A DNA stretch of 37,720 nucleotides, taken from assembly GCA_011523515.1 (NCBI GenBank), contig WTGO01000142.1, forward strand, positions 1 through 37,720. Direction: 5' to 3'. A model generated the notes under the pieces. It had not been told where the DNA came from. It did no database searches and was given only the letters and a program-made list of their open reading frames with translations. The position numbers and the translations under genes were made by a program. Positions 18,811-27,603 of the stretch are shown one piece after another (the stretch's first letter is position 1; each line of letters begins with the position of its first letter). This DNA comes from Chloroflexota bacterium. Its GTDB lineage: Bacteria > Chloroflexota > Anaerolineae > Aggregatilineales > Phototrophicaceae.

Positions 18811-18914
18811 GCGGGCGACCCAAGGGGCTCCCCTACAACTATATTCTGTCGGAGGGCGACCGAATCGGTAGCCCCTACAATCCTCTGCGCCTCTGTACCT
18901 CTGTGGTCAATCAG
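18811..18914. repeat. composite intergenic repeat: two GGGCGACC hairpins plus inverted CACAGAG unit
   Basis: Two units with the same layout, GGGCGACC...GGGCTCCCCTACAA at 18813-18838 and GGGCGACCGAATCGGTAGCCCCTACAA starting at 18854, are followed by CCTCTGCGCCTCTGTACC and TCTGTGGTCAATCAG, the reverse complement of the CACAGAG unit. The stem GGGCGACC/GGTAGCCC has one mismatch. The block runs into the stop codon of the aldehyde dehydrogenase. Confidence 0.65.
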
Positions 18915-20329
18915 CCCAGATTCAGCACCATCAGGCGCAGGTCGGTCATGTCTTCGATAGCGTAGCGGATGCCCTCGCGGCCGTAACCCGAGGCTTTGAT
19001 GCCGCCGTAGGGCATGTGATCGACGCGGAAGGTCGAGACGCTGTTGACTTGCAAGCCGCCGACATCGACGCGATCCCAGGCGTCCATGATGCGCTTGACA
19101 TCGTTGGTGAAGACGCCTGCCTGCAAGCCATAAGGCGTGTCGTTGATGGCGGCGACGGCGTCGTCCCAATGGTCGTAGGGGCTGACGGTGACGACGGGCG
19201 CGAAGACCTCGTCGCAGTTGACGCGCATATCGGGCGAGGTTTCGGTCATGACCGTGGGCGGGAACATGGCGCCCTGGCGCTGACCGCCAACCAGCACGGC
19301 GGCGCCGGCTCGCTGCGCTTCGTCCACCCAGGCGGCGGCGCGCTCGGCGTCCCGCTCGGTGATCATGGGCCCGATGTCGACATCGGGGTCGCGCGGGTCG
19401 CCCACTTTAAGCGCTTTGACTTCGTCCACGAAGAGGTCGGTGAAGTCTTCAAAGACATCGCGCTGGATCAAGAGGCGCTGCACGGAAATGCAATTCTGCC
19501 CGGCATTGGCGAAGCCGCCCGCCGCCGATTGCGCCGCCGCGTCCGCCAAATCGGCATCGTTATGCACGATGACGCCGGCGTTGCCGCCCAGCTCGAGCGT
19601 GACTTTCTTCTGCCCGGCTTTGCTCTTCAGCATCCAGCCGACCGACGAGCTGCCGGTGAAGCTGATCATGGCGATGCGCGGATCCAGTACCATCTGCTCG
19701 CTGTCGGGCCCCCAGGCGTTGAGCATGCTGAAGGCCTGGGGCGGGTAGCCGGATTCCAGCACGATTTCGGCCAGGATGACGGACGACAGCGGCGTCTTCT
19801 CGGCCGGCTTGATGATGATGCTGTTGCCGGCGGCGATGGCGGGGCCGATCTTGTGGCAGGCGAGATTCACCGGGTAGTTGAACGGCGTGATGCCCAGCAC
19901 CGTGCCGATGGGCGCGCGGCGGGTGAAGCCCTGACGATTGGCGCCGGCCGCCGTCCAATCAATGCCGATCACGTCGCCGCCCAAGCGCCGCGCTTCTTCG
20001 GCGGAAACTTTGAGCGTCTCGAGGGCGCGCTCGGTTTCGCCGACGGCCATTTTGTAATTCTTGCCACCTTCCAAAATCATCGCCTCGACGACTTCGTCAA
20101 AGCGCTTTGCCAGGCCGGCGCGGATATTCTCGATAATCTCGGAGCGCTGGTAGCTGGGCAGATTGCGGGTGATCTGGTAGCCGGCGGCGGCCGCTTCCAT
20201 GGCGTCGTCCATGTCGGCTGCGTCGGCCATCGAGACCGCGCCAACCAGGCTGCCGTCGTAGGGGAAGCGCACCTCCATGACATCGTCGCTGCCGCGCCAT
20301 TCGCCGCCGATCAGGTTTTTGTGCGCCAT
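18911..20329 (-). CDS. NAD(P)-dependent aldehyde dehydrogenase
   Basis: 472 residues from ATG 20329, which has AAAGGA 6 nt upstream; an in-frame ATG two codons earlier is too close to that site. All class features of aldehyde dehydrogenases are present: Asn141 in TPFNYPVN, Lys164 in IIKPAEKTP, FTGSSSVG, the general base Glu236 in TLELGGN, and the nucleophile Cys270 in NAGQNCISVQR. It oxidises an aldehyde to the acid in the cytoplasm. By overall look it is nearest the lactaldehyde/GAPN/succinate-semialdehyde branches; the substrate cannot be set. Context (isomerase, GH4, sugar-binding protein) suggests a lactaldehyde or glyceraldehyde-like product of sugar breakdown. Confidence 0.9.
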   Translation of the reverse strand: MAHKNLIGGEWRGSDDVMEVRFPYDGSLVGAVSMADAADMDDAMEAAAAGYQITRNLPSYQRSEIIENIRAGLAKRFDEVVEAMILEGGKNYKMAVGETERALETLKVSAEEARRLGGDVIGIDWTAAGANRQGFTRRAPIGTVLGITPFNYPVNLACHKIGPAIAAGNSIIIKPAEKTPLSSVILAEIVLESGYPPQAFSMLNAWGPDSEQMVLDPRIAMISFTGSSSVGWMLKSKAGQKKVTLELGGNAGVIVHNDADLADAAAQSAAGGFANAGQNCISVQRLLIQRDVFEDFTDLFVDEVKALKVGDPRDPDVDIGPMITERDAERAAAWVDEAQRAGAAVLVGGQRQGAMFPPTVMTETSPDMRVNCDEVFAPVVTVSPYDHWDDAVAAINDTPYGLQAGVFTNDVKRIMDAWDRVDVGGLQVNSVSTFRVDHMPYGGIKASGYGREGIRYAIEDMTDLRLMVLNLG

Positions 20330-20439
20330 GAGCATTCCTTTCCGCTTTGTCGCATTTGAGCCGGGAGAGTGCCAGGCAGTATACCAGCAAGGGACGAATT
20401 TGCTTACGGTCGGGTGGAACAGGAAGCGAGATATGAAAG

Positions 20440-20815
20440 AAACTCACCACAGAAGCAAACGCAAGTAAGTCGAGCAACAAAACCAACTACAGAGGTAGTT
20501 CCAAGAAAGTTATGAAAAAAATTTACCACCGAGTACACAGAGGAAAAGAGAGGACACCGAGTAAAGCTATTATGAAATATTTTGGCAGCGAAAGTCAGTC
20601 AGAAGGGCAGCGGCATCCGCTGCGTGGGCATCGAAGCAATATCAAATCCTCTGCGTCCTCGGCGGCGAGAAAGAATTCATTTTCATTGATGCAGGATTCG
20701 CATTACTTAATTGGTATTACTGAGAACGCAGAGAAAGTCCTGGCAGACACTTTCATAGTCGGGCGATTCACAGAATCGCCCCTACAAGGCCTTTGTGTAT
20801 TTGTGGTGAAAATCA
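20440..20815. repeat. gene-free stretch filled with CACAGAG and GGGCGATTC-hairpin repeats
   Basis: The 489 nt between the aldehyde dehydrogenase start and the GH4 stop have no supportable gene. They contain CACCACAGAAGCAAAC (20445-20460), ACCACCGAGTACACAGAGG (about 20525-20543) with GAGGACACCGAG (20550-20561), an inverted copy CCTCTGCGTCCTCGGCGGCG (20648-20667), the hairpin GGGCGATTCACAGAATCGCC ending in CCTACA (20761-20786, stem GGGCGATTC/GAATCGCCC), and an inverted tail CTTTGTGTATTTGTGGTG (20791-20808). The hairpin is perfect. Confidence 0.7.
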
Positions 20816-20818
20816 GTC

Positions 20819-22204
20819 CTAGCTGTACTCGGGCAGGTAGTCGCCGTGGGCGTCGATCAGCTCGGCGACCAAGGACCAGATCTCGTCCAGCGTCAGCTCG
20901 GCGGCCGTATGGGGATCGAGCATGGCGGCGTGGTAGATATGCTCGCGTTTGCCAGTCAGCGCTGCCTCGACCGTCAGCGACTGCACGTTGATATTGGTCT
21001 GCATCAGCGCGGCCAGATGCGGCGGGACGGCGCCGATGCGGGTAGGCTGGATGCCATTGCTGTCGACCAGGCAGGGTACCTCGACGCAGCAGCCCACGGG
21101 CAGATTGTCGATGATGGCGTCATTGGCGACATTGCCGTAGATCGTACGCGGCTGGCCGGTTTCCATGCTGTGGATGATATGCGAGCCGTATTCGACGCTG
21201 CGCTCGACTTTATTCAAATCGGTGATGCTGCGTACGGTCCAGCCCTTGTGCATGGGGTTGACGTCCTTGAGCGCGTCCATGATTTCGGCCTCAGAGGGGA
21301 TGCGGCCCTGGGTTTCCGCTTGTTCCAGCAGCTGCCAGCTGATGATGCCGGCTTTGCAGCGCTCGATATACTCGTCCAGCGGGATGTTGAAGCGGTCGAT
21401 TAAATCGGGCGCGCGCTGCTTGATGAACCAGGGCACATATTCGCTGAAGTGCTCGCTGGACTCAGTGACGAAATAGCCCAAGCGCTTGAACATCTCGTAG
21501 CGCACGCGATTGGTCGGCGGGACGCGCCCGTCGTCGTAGACTTGATGGATCAGCGGGTAGAGGTCCTCGCCGCTGTCGCGCCGCTCGAACTTTAGATAGA
21601 AGGCCATGTGGTTGATGCCGGCCACCAGGTAATTGACGCCTTCAATCGGAACGCCGATATCGCGGGCCAGCTCGTGGGCGGTGCCGGGCACACTGTGGCA
21701 AAGCCCGACTGTGCGAATGTCGCTGGCGCGGCTCAAAGCCCACTGGTTCATGCACATGGGATTGGCGTAGTTGATCAGCAGCGCCTGCGGGCAGAGCGCC
21801 TCCATGTCTTTGGCGATGTCGATGAGAACGGGAATGGTGCGCAGGCCGCGCATGATGCCGCCGATGCCGAGCGTATCGCCGATGGTCTGGCGCAAGCCGT
21901 ATTTTTTGGGGATCTCGAAGTCGATGACGGTGGCCGGTTCATAGCCGCCGACCTGAATCATACAGACCACGTAATCAGCGTCGGCAAGCGCTTCGTGCCG
22001 GTCGGTGGTGACCTCCACTTTTGGGCTGTTGCCCAGGGTCTTGATGATATGCCCGGCCACCTGCTGCGACTGCTTGAGGCGCTCCCCGTCGATGTCCATC
22101 AGACAGATGGTGGCGTCGGCCAGCTCGGGGTAGCTCCAGATATCGCCCATGAGATTCTTGGCGAAGACGGTGCTGCCAGCGCCGATGAAGGTGATTTTGG
22201 TCAT
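20819..22204 (-). CDS. family 4 glycoside hydrolase (alpha-galactosidase/alpha-galacturonidase-like)
   Basis: 461 residues from ATG 22204 with AAAGG upstream. GH4 enzymes cleave glycosides by a redox mechanism using NAD+ and Mn2+. Visible are the Rossmann start KITFIGAGSTVFAKNL, LMDIDGERL, INYANPMCMNQ (Asn148), the metal Cys169 in VGLCHSVPGT, and His199 in VAGINHMAFYL. GLCHSV and GINHMA are characteristic of the MelA/alpha-galacturonidase side of GH4 rather than of the phospho-glucosidases. It would act in the cytoplasm on an imported galactoside or galacturonide. The C-terminus (DYLPEYS) matches that of the truncated GH4 remnant at 14507. It is divergent from the SLC13 carrier gene, sharing a 121-nt control region with it. 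Confidence 0.9.
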   Translation of the reverse strand: MTKITFIGAGSTVFAKNLMGDIWSYPELADATICLMDIDGERLKQSQQVAGHIIKTLGNSPKVEVTTDRHEALADADYVVCMIQVGGYEPATVIDFEIPKKYGLRQTIGDTLGIGGIMRGLRTIPVLIDIAKDMEALCPQALLINYANPMCMNQWALSRASDIRTVGLCHSVPGTAHELARDIGVPIEGVNYLVAGINHMAFYLKFERRDSGEDLYPLIHQVYDDGRVPPTNRVRYEMFKRLGYFVTESSEHFSEYVPWFIKQRAPDLIDRFNIPLDEYIERCKAGIISWQLLEQAETQGRIPSEAEIMDALKDVNPMHKGWTVRSITDLNKVERSVEYGSHIIHSMETGQPRTIYGNVANDAIIDNLPVGCCVEVPCLVDSNGIQPTRIGAVPPHLAALMQTNINVQSLTVEAALTGKREHIYHAAMLDPHTAAELTLDEIWSLVAELIDAHGDYLPEYS

Positions 22205-22244
22205 GCGTCGCCTTTCTACGAGATCTCTTTCAAAGCGCTTCGAT

Positions 22245-22306
22245 TTAACCACAGAGGGGCGCGTAGACACAGCCCTATGCCACAGAGGACACAGAGTCAT
22301 TTGCGG
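22245..22306 (+). repeat. CACAGAG-rich repeat in a divergent promoter region
   Basis: TTAACCACAGAGGGGCGCG, then TAGACACAGCCC, then GCCACAGAGGACACAGAGTC, lying between the divergent GH4 and SLC13 genes and ending about 10 nt before the putative TATACT box. The 3' part is identical to the copy at 1361-1377 for the core CCACAGAGGACACAGAG. Confidence 0.6.
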
Positions 22307-22313
22307 CATAAGG

Positions 22314-22319
22314 TATACT
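22314..22319 (+). promoter_or_regulatory. TATACT -10 box placed for a leaderless SLC13 transcript
   Basis: TATACT ends 6 nt before the ATG at 22326, the spacing expected if transcription begins at the A of the start codon. No Shine-Dalgarno is in place before the ATG. No good -35 box is seen. Confidence 0.4.
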
Positions 22320-22325
22320 TGCGCC

Positions 22326-24116
22326 ATGCTCACGACTCCGGAACTCACTGTCATCGTCATTATCGGCGTCACGCTCGCGCTGATCGCCTTTACGCGACTA
22401 CGCATTGACATCATCGCCTTGCTCGTCCTGCTCATGGTCGCGTTGACCCGGCTGGTGCCCGCCGACGCCGCCCTTTCCGGCTTCAGCAGCGCGGTGGTGA
22501 TCACCATCATAGGCTTGCTGGTGATCACCCGCGGTTTGGAGCGGACAGGCGTCATGCAATGGGTGGCGCGGCAGCTGCAAACTTATGGACGCGGCTCCGA
22601 AGCCAAGCTGATCGCCCTGGTCATGGCGGCGGGGGCGGCGGTTTCCCTGATTATGAACAATGTGGCGGCGGGGGCGGTGCTGCTGCCGGCAGTCTTGCAG
22701 GTTTCGCGCGAAAGCGGCGTGGCCACCTCCAAGCTGATGATTCCGCTGGCTTTTGGCGTCACTGTCGGCGGCATGGCGACTTATTTCACGACCGCCAATA
22801 TTCTGATGAGCGAGCTGCTGATTGCGCAAAACATTGCTGGCTTGGGCATGTTGGATTTTCTACCGGTGGGCGGCATGATTGTAGCGGCCGGTTTGCTCTA
22901 CATGCTGCTCATCGGCCGCCACACCCTGCCTGATGGCGCTACGCTGACGCAGTCCCAGCACCAAGTCGACTTGCACGATACTTATGATTTGGCCGAGCAG
23001 ATGTGGCAGGTGCGCGTCCTGCCTGGCTCCCGCCTTGCTCGCCAAACGGTCCAGGAAAGCGATATCAACGCCGAGCTGGGCTTGACGGTGGCGGCTGTTT
23101 GGCGTGGGCGCGAGACGATCACCATACCCAAATCGAATCAGATGATATACCCCGCCGACGAGCTGTTGATTGTCGGGCGCGAGGAGCGACTGCAGCAGTT
23201 GTTGGCGTGGGGCATTAAGCTAATTGAAGGCGGCGCGCGCGCCGCAGCGGACGAGTTGCCGATTGAACCCATCGAGATCATGATTGCGCCGCGTTCCGCC
23301 GCCATTGGCAAGACGCTGTCGGAAATGAAGCTCAACCGCGACTCGGGCCTGCTGGCGGTAGCGCTTTGGCGCGACGGGCAGAGTTATCACACCGATGTGC
23401 GCAAGATTCCACTTCAAGTCGGCGACGCGATTTTGGTCGTCGGCCAATCCGCAGACATTCTAAACTTGTCACACAACAGCAATTTCATTTTGCCGGCCGG
23501 CGAGTACTCGGCACAGACAAATGAAAGCCGCAAAGCGCCCTTCGCCGTCGTCATAACAGCCTTCGTGCTGGCGCTTGCAATCTTGAACGTCATCCCGCTG
23601 CCGATCGCTATGCTGGCCGGCGCCGCGGCCATGGTTATCAGCGGCTGCCTGACTATGCAGCAATTCTATTCGGCGGTGGACTGGCGGGTAATCTTTCTGG
23701 TCGCCGGTATGCTGCCGCTCAGCCTGGCCATCACGGAGAGCGGCCTGGCTGAGCGCGTCGGCTCGATCCTGGAGTTTAGCCTGATGAACGCCAGCCCGCT
23801 GCTTCTATTTGCTGTCATCGCCTTACTAACGATGTTGGTGGTGCAAGTCATCGGCGGGCAAGTGACGCCGCTGCTTGTCGGTCCGATCGCCATCAAAGCC
23901 GCGCTGCAAATGGGCGTTGACCCGCGCGCGATGGCGTTGGCGGTAGCCATAGCTTGCTCGCTGGCCTTCATCACGCCGATATCGCATCCGGTGAATATCT
24001 TGATGATGGGCCCGGGCGGTTACAAGTTCAGCGACTTTTCCAAGGTGGGCGCGGGTATGACGCTGGTGGCGCTGTTGACGATGCTGCTGGGGCTGGCGCT
24101 GGTCTGGGGGGTTTAG
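22326..24116 (+). CDS. SLC13/DASS-type anion carrier with two RCK_C (TrkA-C) domains
   Basis: 596 residues from ATG 22326. The N-terminal membrane half has about six helices (residues 5-200, including GLLVITRGLERTGVM and the SLIMNNVAAGAVLLP loop, a re-entrant SNT-like motif with MNN). Two soluble TrkA-C/RCK_C domains follow (about 215-295 and 305-385; VLPGSRLARQTV, YPADELLIVGR, MIAPRSAAIGKTLSEM, LQVGDAILVVG). A second membrane half (about 400-596) contains AITESGLAERVG and AFITPISHPVNILMMGPGGY. This is the usual layout of bacterial SLC13-like permeases, which take up sulfate or dicarboxylates; the RCK_C domains probably bind a regulatory ligand. The carrier could bring in an organic anion for the neighbouring catabolic genes. 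Confidence 0.88.
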   Translation: MLTTPELTVIVIIGVTLALIAFTRLRIDIIALLVLLMVALTRLVPADAALSGFSSAVVITIIGLLVITRGLERTGVMQWVARQLQTYGRGSEAKLIALVMAAGAAVSLIMNNVAAGAVLLPAVLQVSRESGVATSKLMIPLAFGVTVGGMATYFTTANILMSELLIAQNIAGLGMLDFLPVGGMIVAAGLLYMLLIGRHTLPDGATLTQSQHQVDLHDTYDLAEQMWQVRVLPGSRLARQTVQESDINAELGLTVAAVWRGRETITIPKSNQMIYPADELLIVGREERLQQLLAWGIKLIEGGARAAADELPIEPIEIMIAPRSAAIGKTLSEMKLNRDSGLLAVALWRDGQSYHTDVRKIPLQVGDAILVVGQSADILNLSHNSNFILPAGEYSAQTNESRKAPFAVVITAFVLALAILNVIPLPIAMLAGAAAMVISGCLTMQQFYSAVDWRVIFLVAGMLPLSLAITESGLAERVGSILEFSLMNASPLLLFAVIALLTMLVVQVIGGQVTPLLVGPIAIKAALQMGVDPRAMALAVAIACSLAFITPISHPVNILMMGPGGYKFSDFSKVGAGMTLVALLTMLLGLALVWGV

Positions 24117-24346
24117 ATCTACGTGGAGCCTCTTGGGTTCCGTCAAGCGCTCCCTATTCTTGCTTTCACGCGATATGTCTTGCGCCAAAACGAAATTGCC
24201 GCGAGTTCGCGCTTTTTCATTCTTGACGTACTGAATCACTTTCAGGATACGCCGCATTTGCTATCGCAATGATTCATTGCACAGCACACTCAGCCTAATA
24301 ATGATATACTTGATGCATAAACACCTGAGGACGGAGCAACCCAAAT

Positions 24347-25396
24347 ATGACCGCGACAGCACCATCGGTCGACCAGCCGCCTTCGCGCGCTTCCGGCGCG
24401 GGCTTCAAGTTCTTCTTGCGCATGATCGCGCTGGCTGCGGTGGTGGCGTTTTTCATGTCCGTCGGCAATGTCAATATCGGCGCCATCGGCCAGGGGTTGG
24501 GCTACGCGCTGGCCGGCGTCACGGTTTTCCTGACCTTCCGCGTGCTGAATTTTGTCGATTTGACTGTGGACGGCGCCTTTCCCATCGGCGGCGCGACCTG
24601 CGCGATACTCATCGTTAACGGACATAGCCCGGAGTTCGCCATCTTGGCCGCCTTCGTAGCGGGCGCGCTCACCGGGCTTGCGACCGCGCTGATTGACATC
24701 ATCTTCAAAATTGAAGGCTTGCTGGCCAGCATCATCGTCATCACCGCGGCTTATACGGTCACGCTGCACATCATGGGCGGCAAGAGCAATATCCCCTTGC
24801 TGGGCGAAGAGACCTTGATCAGCCGGCACTCAAAGAATTTCCGCAATTGGCTGGTCGAGCAATTCGGCGATCAAATGCGGCGGCAGTCGACCAATCTGCT
24901 GGAGATCATGATTTTCGGCGCCATGGTGATCATCGTGCTCGTGATATTATATTGGTTCTTGCGGACTGAGATCGGCCTGGCGATACGCGCCACAGGCAAG
25001 AACCCGCAAATGGTGCGGGCGACCGGCTTGAACCACTACATGATGGTCGCGATCGGGCTGATGGCAGCAAATGGGCTGGCGGCCATCGCCGGTTCGATGG
25101 TAGTGCAGCAATTCGGCTTTGCGGACGTCAGCCTGGGCTTCGGCTTGATCATACGTGGTTTGGCGGCGGTGATCATCGGCGAGGTGCTGCTGCGGCCGCG
25201 CACTGTCGGTCAGCTGCTTGCGGCGGCGGTCGCCGGCATGTTGGTCTTTGACATTTCGCGCGCCTGGATTTTCAGCGCGCTGGACCTGCCGACGACTGAC
25301 ATTCAGTTCGTCAGCGCGCTGGTTGTGCTGGCGGCTCTGGGCGCGCCCCGGCTCTATGACCGTTGGAAGAGCTACAGACAGCGACACGGCGGCTAG
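24347..25396 (+). CDS. ABC transporter permease, TrpY-like (BPD_transp_2 family)
   Basis: 349 residues from ATG 24347, with ACGGAG 11 nt upstream; TATACT at 24305-24310 may be its -10 box. A cytoplasmic N-terminus of about 20 residues is followed by eight or nine hydrophobic helices. Typical family segments are FRVLNFVDLTVDGAFPIGGA, TEIGLAIRATGKNPQMVRATGLN (the ATPase-contact loop) and GFGLIIRGLAAVIIGEVLL. This is the single-permease type that pairs with PF04392 binding proteins, as in the streptococcal trpXYZ system for aromatic amino acids. The ATPase gene follows after 8 nt and the binding-protein array after that, so it is the membrane core for that array. The 230 nt ahead of the gene hold no other gene. 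Confidence 0.9.
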   Translation: MTATAPSVDQPPSRASGAGFKFFLRMIALAAVVAFFMSVGNVNIGAIGQGLGYALAGVTVFLTFRVLNFVDLTVDGAFPIGGATCAILIVNGHSPEFAILAAFVAGALTGLATALIDIIFKIEGLLASIIVITAAYTVTLHIMGGKSNIPLLGEETLISRHSKNFRNWLVEQFGDQMRRQSTNLLEIMIFGAMVIIVLVILYWFLRTEIGLAIRATGKNPQMVRATGLNHYMMVAIGLMAANGLAAIAGSMVVQQFGFADVSLGFGLIIRGLAAVIIGEVLLRPRTVGQLLAAAVAGMLVFDISRAWIFSALDLPTTDIQFVSALVVLAALGAPRLYDRWKSYRQRHGG

Positions 25397-25404
25397 GTGA
25401 AACT

Positions 25405-26199
25405 ATGCTATCACTCGAACATGTATCGGTAACTTTCAACGAAGGCACGCCCAACGAAGTGCGGGCGCTGCAAGACATCTCGATATCTGTGGCAGAGGGC
25501 GAGTTCATCACCGTCATCGGCTCCAACGGCGCCGGCAAGAGTACGCTCTTTAATGTCATTTCGGGCGCGGTACAACCGCATGCGGGACGCATCGAGCTGG
25601 ACAGGGACGACATCACCTACAAGCCGGAATACCTGCGCTCGCATGACATTGGCCGCGTTTTTCAGGATCCGCGTCTGGGGACTTGCCCGGGACTGACAAT
25701 ACGCGAGAATCTGTCGCTGGCGGCGATTCACGGGCGGCAAGCGGGTTTTCGCCGCGACGTCAAGAGCGCTCACGAGTCGTGGTTTTTTGAGCAATTGGAG
25801 CAGCAGCATTTGGGTTTGGAGCACCGGCTCGATGCCGATGTCGCCTTGCTTAGCGGCGGCCAGCGGCAGGCCATTACGCTGGTGATGGCGACATTGACAA
25901 AGCCGAAACTGCTGCTGCTGGATGAGCATACCGCGGCGCTGGACCCCAACGCGGCCGAGCAGGTGATTTCGCTGACGGAGCAATTGGCCAGCGCCGATGA
26001 CTTGTCGGTGGTGATGATCACCCACAGTATGCAGCAAGCCTGCCAGCTGGGCGACCGCGTGATAATGATGAATCAGGGTCAGATCGTATTCGAGATCGCC
26101 GGTGAAGAGCGCCGCAATCTGACGCCGGGCGACCTGATCGAACGCTTTCATTCTTTGGACAGCGGCGCCGAACTCTCGGACAGGCAGCTGCTGGCTTAA
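25405..26199 (+). CDS. ABC transporter ATPase, TrpZ-like
   Basis: 264 residues from ATG 25405, 8 nt after the permease stop, with AGGTG upstream. A full set of ABC motifs is visible: Walker A GSNGAGKST (39-47, Lys45), Q-loop VFQDPRLG (about 85-92), signature LSGGQRQ (149-155), Walker B LLLLDEHTAALDP (169-181; Asp173, Glu174) and the switch His in MITHSMQQA. It powers the neighbouring permease at the inner membrane face. A 92-nt gap without a terminator leads to the first binding-protein gene, so one transcript may cover permease, ATPase and binding proteins. Confidence 0.93.
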   Translation: MLSLEHVSVTFNEGTPNEVRALQDISISVAEGEFITVIGSNGAGKSTLFNVISGAVQPHAGRIELDRDDITYKPEYLRSHDIGRVFQDPRLGTCPGLTIRENLSLAAIHGRQAGFRRDVKSAHESWFFEQLEQQHLGLEHRLDADVALLSGGQRQAITLVMATLTKPKLLLLDEHTAALDPNAAEQVISLTEQLASADDLSVVMITHSMQQACQLGDRVIMMNQGQIVFEIAGEERRNLTPGDLIERFHSLDSGAELSDRQLLA

Positions 26200-26291
26200 G
26201 TCAGCGACTTGCCAATTGCCAGAGACGGGACCCGACTTGCAACGCAAATAGAGATCGAGATATCCACGTATCACAACGCTGGAGGGACAAG

Positions 26292-27494
26292 TTGACGAAG
26301 AAAGGTTTGCTGTGGCTGGTACTGATCGGGATGCTGATTTGCCCAGCGGCGATGGCGCAGGATAACGACAAGCCGACGATCGCATGGTTAAAATGGGGTG
26401 ATTCGCGCAATGTCGCCCTGGCTGAAAAAGCCATCCTGGATTTGCTGGAAGTTTATGGCTTCATCAACCCGGAAGAGCGGGCGCTGTTGGATGAAGAACA
26501 CTCGATTGAAGGCGAGCGCGTCAATATCATCTATGGCGATTCCCTCTTCGACCGCATGGAAGCGAATGTCCTCATAGAAGAGGCGCTCGACAGAGACGCC
26601 GATATCTTCGTCACCTTCACCACCCAAATGACGCAAATCGTCTATTATTCCATCCGCGAATTCATCGACCCGCCCAAACTGATCTTCACCGTGACGTCGG
26701 GACCCTATATCACCGGCGTCGCTGATTCCTCTTGTGTTAAACCCGATTTCGTCATCGGCACGGTGCCCGTCACCAATTACGAAGACATCGTGCCCCTGCT
26801 GCGAATGCAGAACCCGGACATGAAGGTGGCGGGCGCAATTTGGTCACCCCAGCAGCGCGCCAGTGAAGTCGGCGTATCGCGCATCAAGGCAATCGCCCAA
26901 TCGCTCGACCCGCCATTGACCATCGTTGACGAAACCATCGTCGTTACGCCTGACTTGTATCAGGCGGTCCAGAATCTGGCTGATCAAGGCGCCGAAGCCA
27001 TCATCATCCCTATTTTCACCTTCCAGGGATTTAGCCTGCTGCTGTCGCTGACTTACGACTACGGGCTTCCGGTCGTCTTCTCCGCGCCGCAGAACGCCTA
27101 CCGCGGCGGCACGATCGGCGGCGGCTTCTTCGGTCTTTACAAACAAGGGGTCATCGCCGGCAACATGCTAATCGGTCATCTCAACGGCGACATGGATATA
27201 TCGCGGACCAGCATTTACGAAAGCGATGACTTCGCCTACGCCGTCAATCTTGATGCCGCCGGCCTGCAGGGCATCGAGATACCGCAAGCCATGTTGGACG
27301 GGGCGGCTTATGTGGTATCGAACGGGGAAACGGAGCAAGGCGTCACGCTCCAATGGCCAGAAGTCGAAATCAATCTGCCGGATATGCCCCTGGAAGAGCG
27401 GCGCGCGGCGGACCTGGAATTCCTGGCCGGGCTGGAATGCACGCCGGAGATGATTGCGGAGCAGCAGGCGGCGCTCGACGCAAGCGGCTCATAG
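26292..27494 (+). CDS. PF04392-type solute-binding protein, copy 1
   Basis: 400 residues from a TTG start at 26292 set by GGAGGG (26281-26286). Signal peptide about 1-22, cleavage likely after AMA before QDND; the Cys in MLICPAAMA is not a lipobox. The mature protein has the two-lobed ABC_sub_bind (TrpX-like) pattern: KPTIAWLKWG, FVTFTTQMTQI, LIFTVTSGPYITGVAD, EAIIIPIF, YRGGTIGGGF. It is the most divergent of the array, with WLKWGDS instead of LRYGG/LSFGQ and a Tyr/Phe-rich hinge (SLTYDYGLPVVFSAPQNAY). Only two Cys remain after processing, C148 and C383. The 3' end shares 51 identical bases with copy 2. As the copy next to the ATPase it may be the founding receptor; the ligand is unknown. Confidence 0.88.
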   Translation: MTKKGLLWLVLIGMLICPAAMAQDNDKPTIAWLKWGDSRNVALAEKAILDLLEVYGFINPEERALLDEEHSIEGERVNIIYGDSLFDRMEANVLIEEALDRDADIFVTFTTQMTQIVYYSIREFIDPPKLIFTVTSGPYITGVADSSCVKPDFVIGTVPVTNYEDIVPLLRMQNPDMKVAGAIWSPQQRASEVGVSRIKAIAQSLDPPLTIVDETIVVTPDLYQAVQNLADQGAEAIIIPIFTFQGFSLLLSLTYDYGLPVVFSAPQNAYRGGTIGGGFFGLYKQGVIAGNMLIGHLNGDMDISRTSIYESDDFAYAVNLDAAGLQGIEIPQAMLDGAAYVVSNGETEQGVTLQWPEVEINLPDMPLEERRAADLEFLAGLECTPEMIAEQQAALDASGS

Positions 27495-27603
27495 CGCCCG
27501 GCGCTGGACTGCGCCCGATTGACTGTACGCAAGGCTAAGCGCGATTTGATGCCAGAAGTCGCGTGACGCCAAAGCATGTCAGCGTAACCAGAGAGAAATC
27601 TCG

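Noticed and set aside
19016..20359. A 447-codon plus-strand open frame opposite the aldehyde dehydrogenase
   Set aside because: The minus strand carries every aldehyde dehydrogenase motif; the plus frame is a codon-bias shadow.
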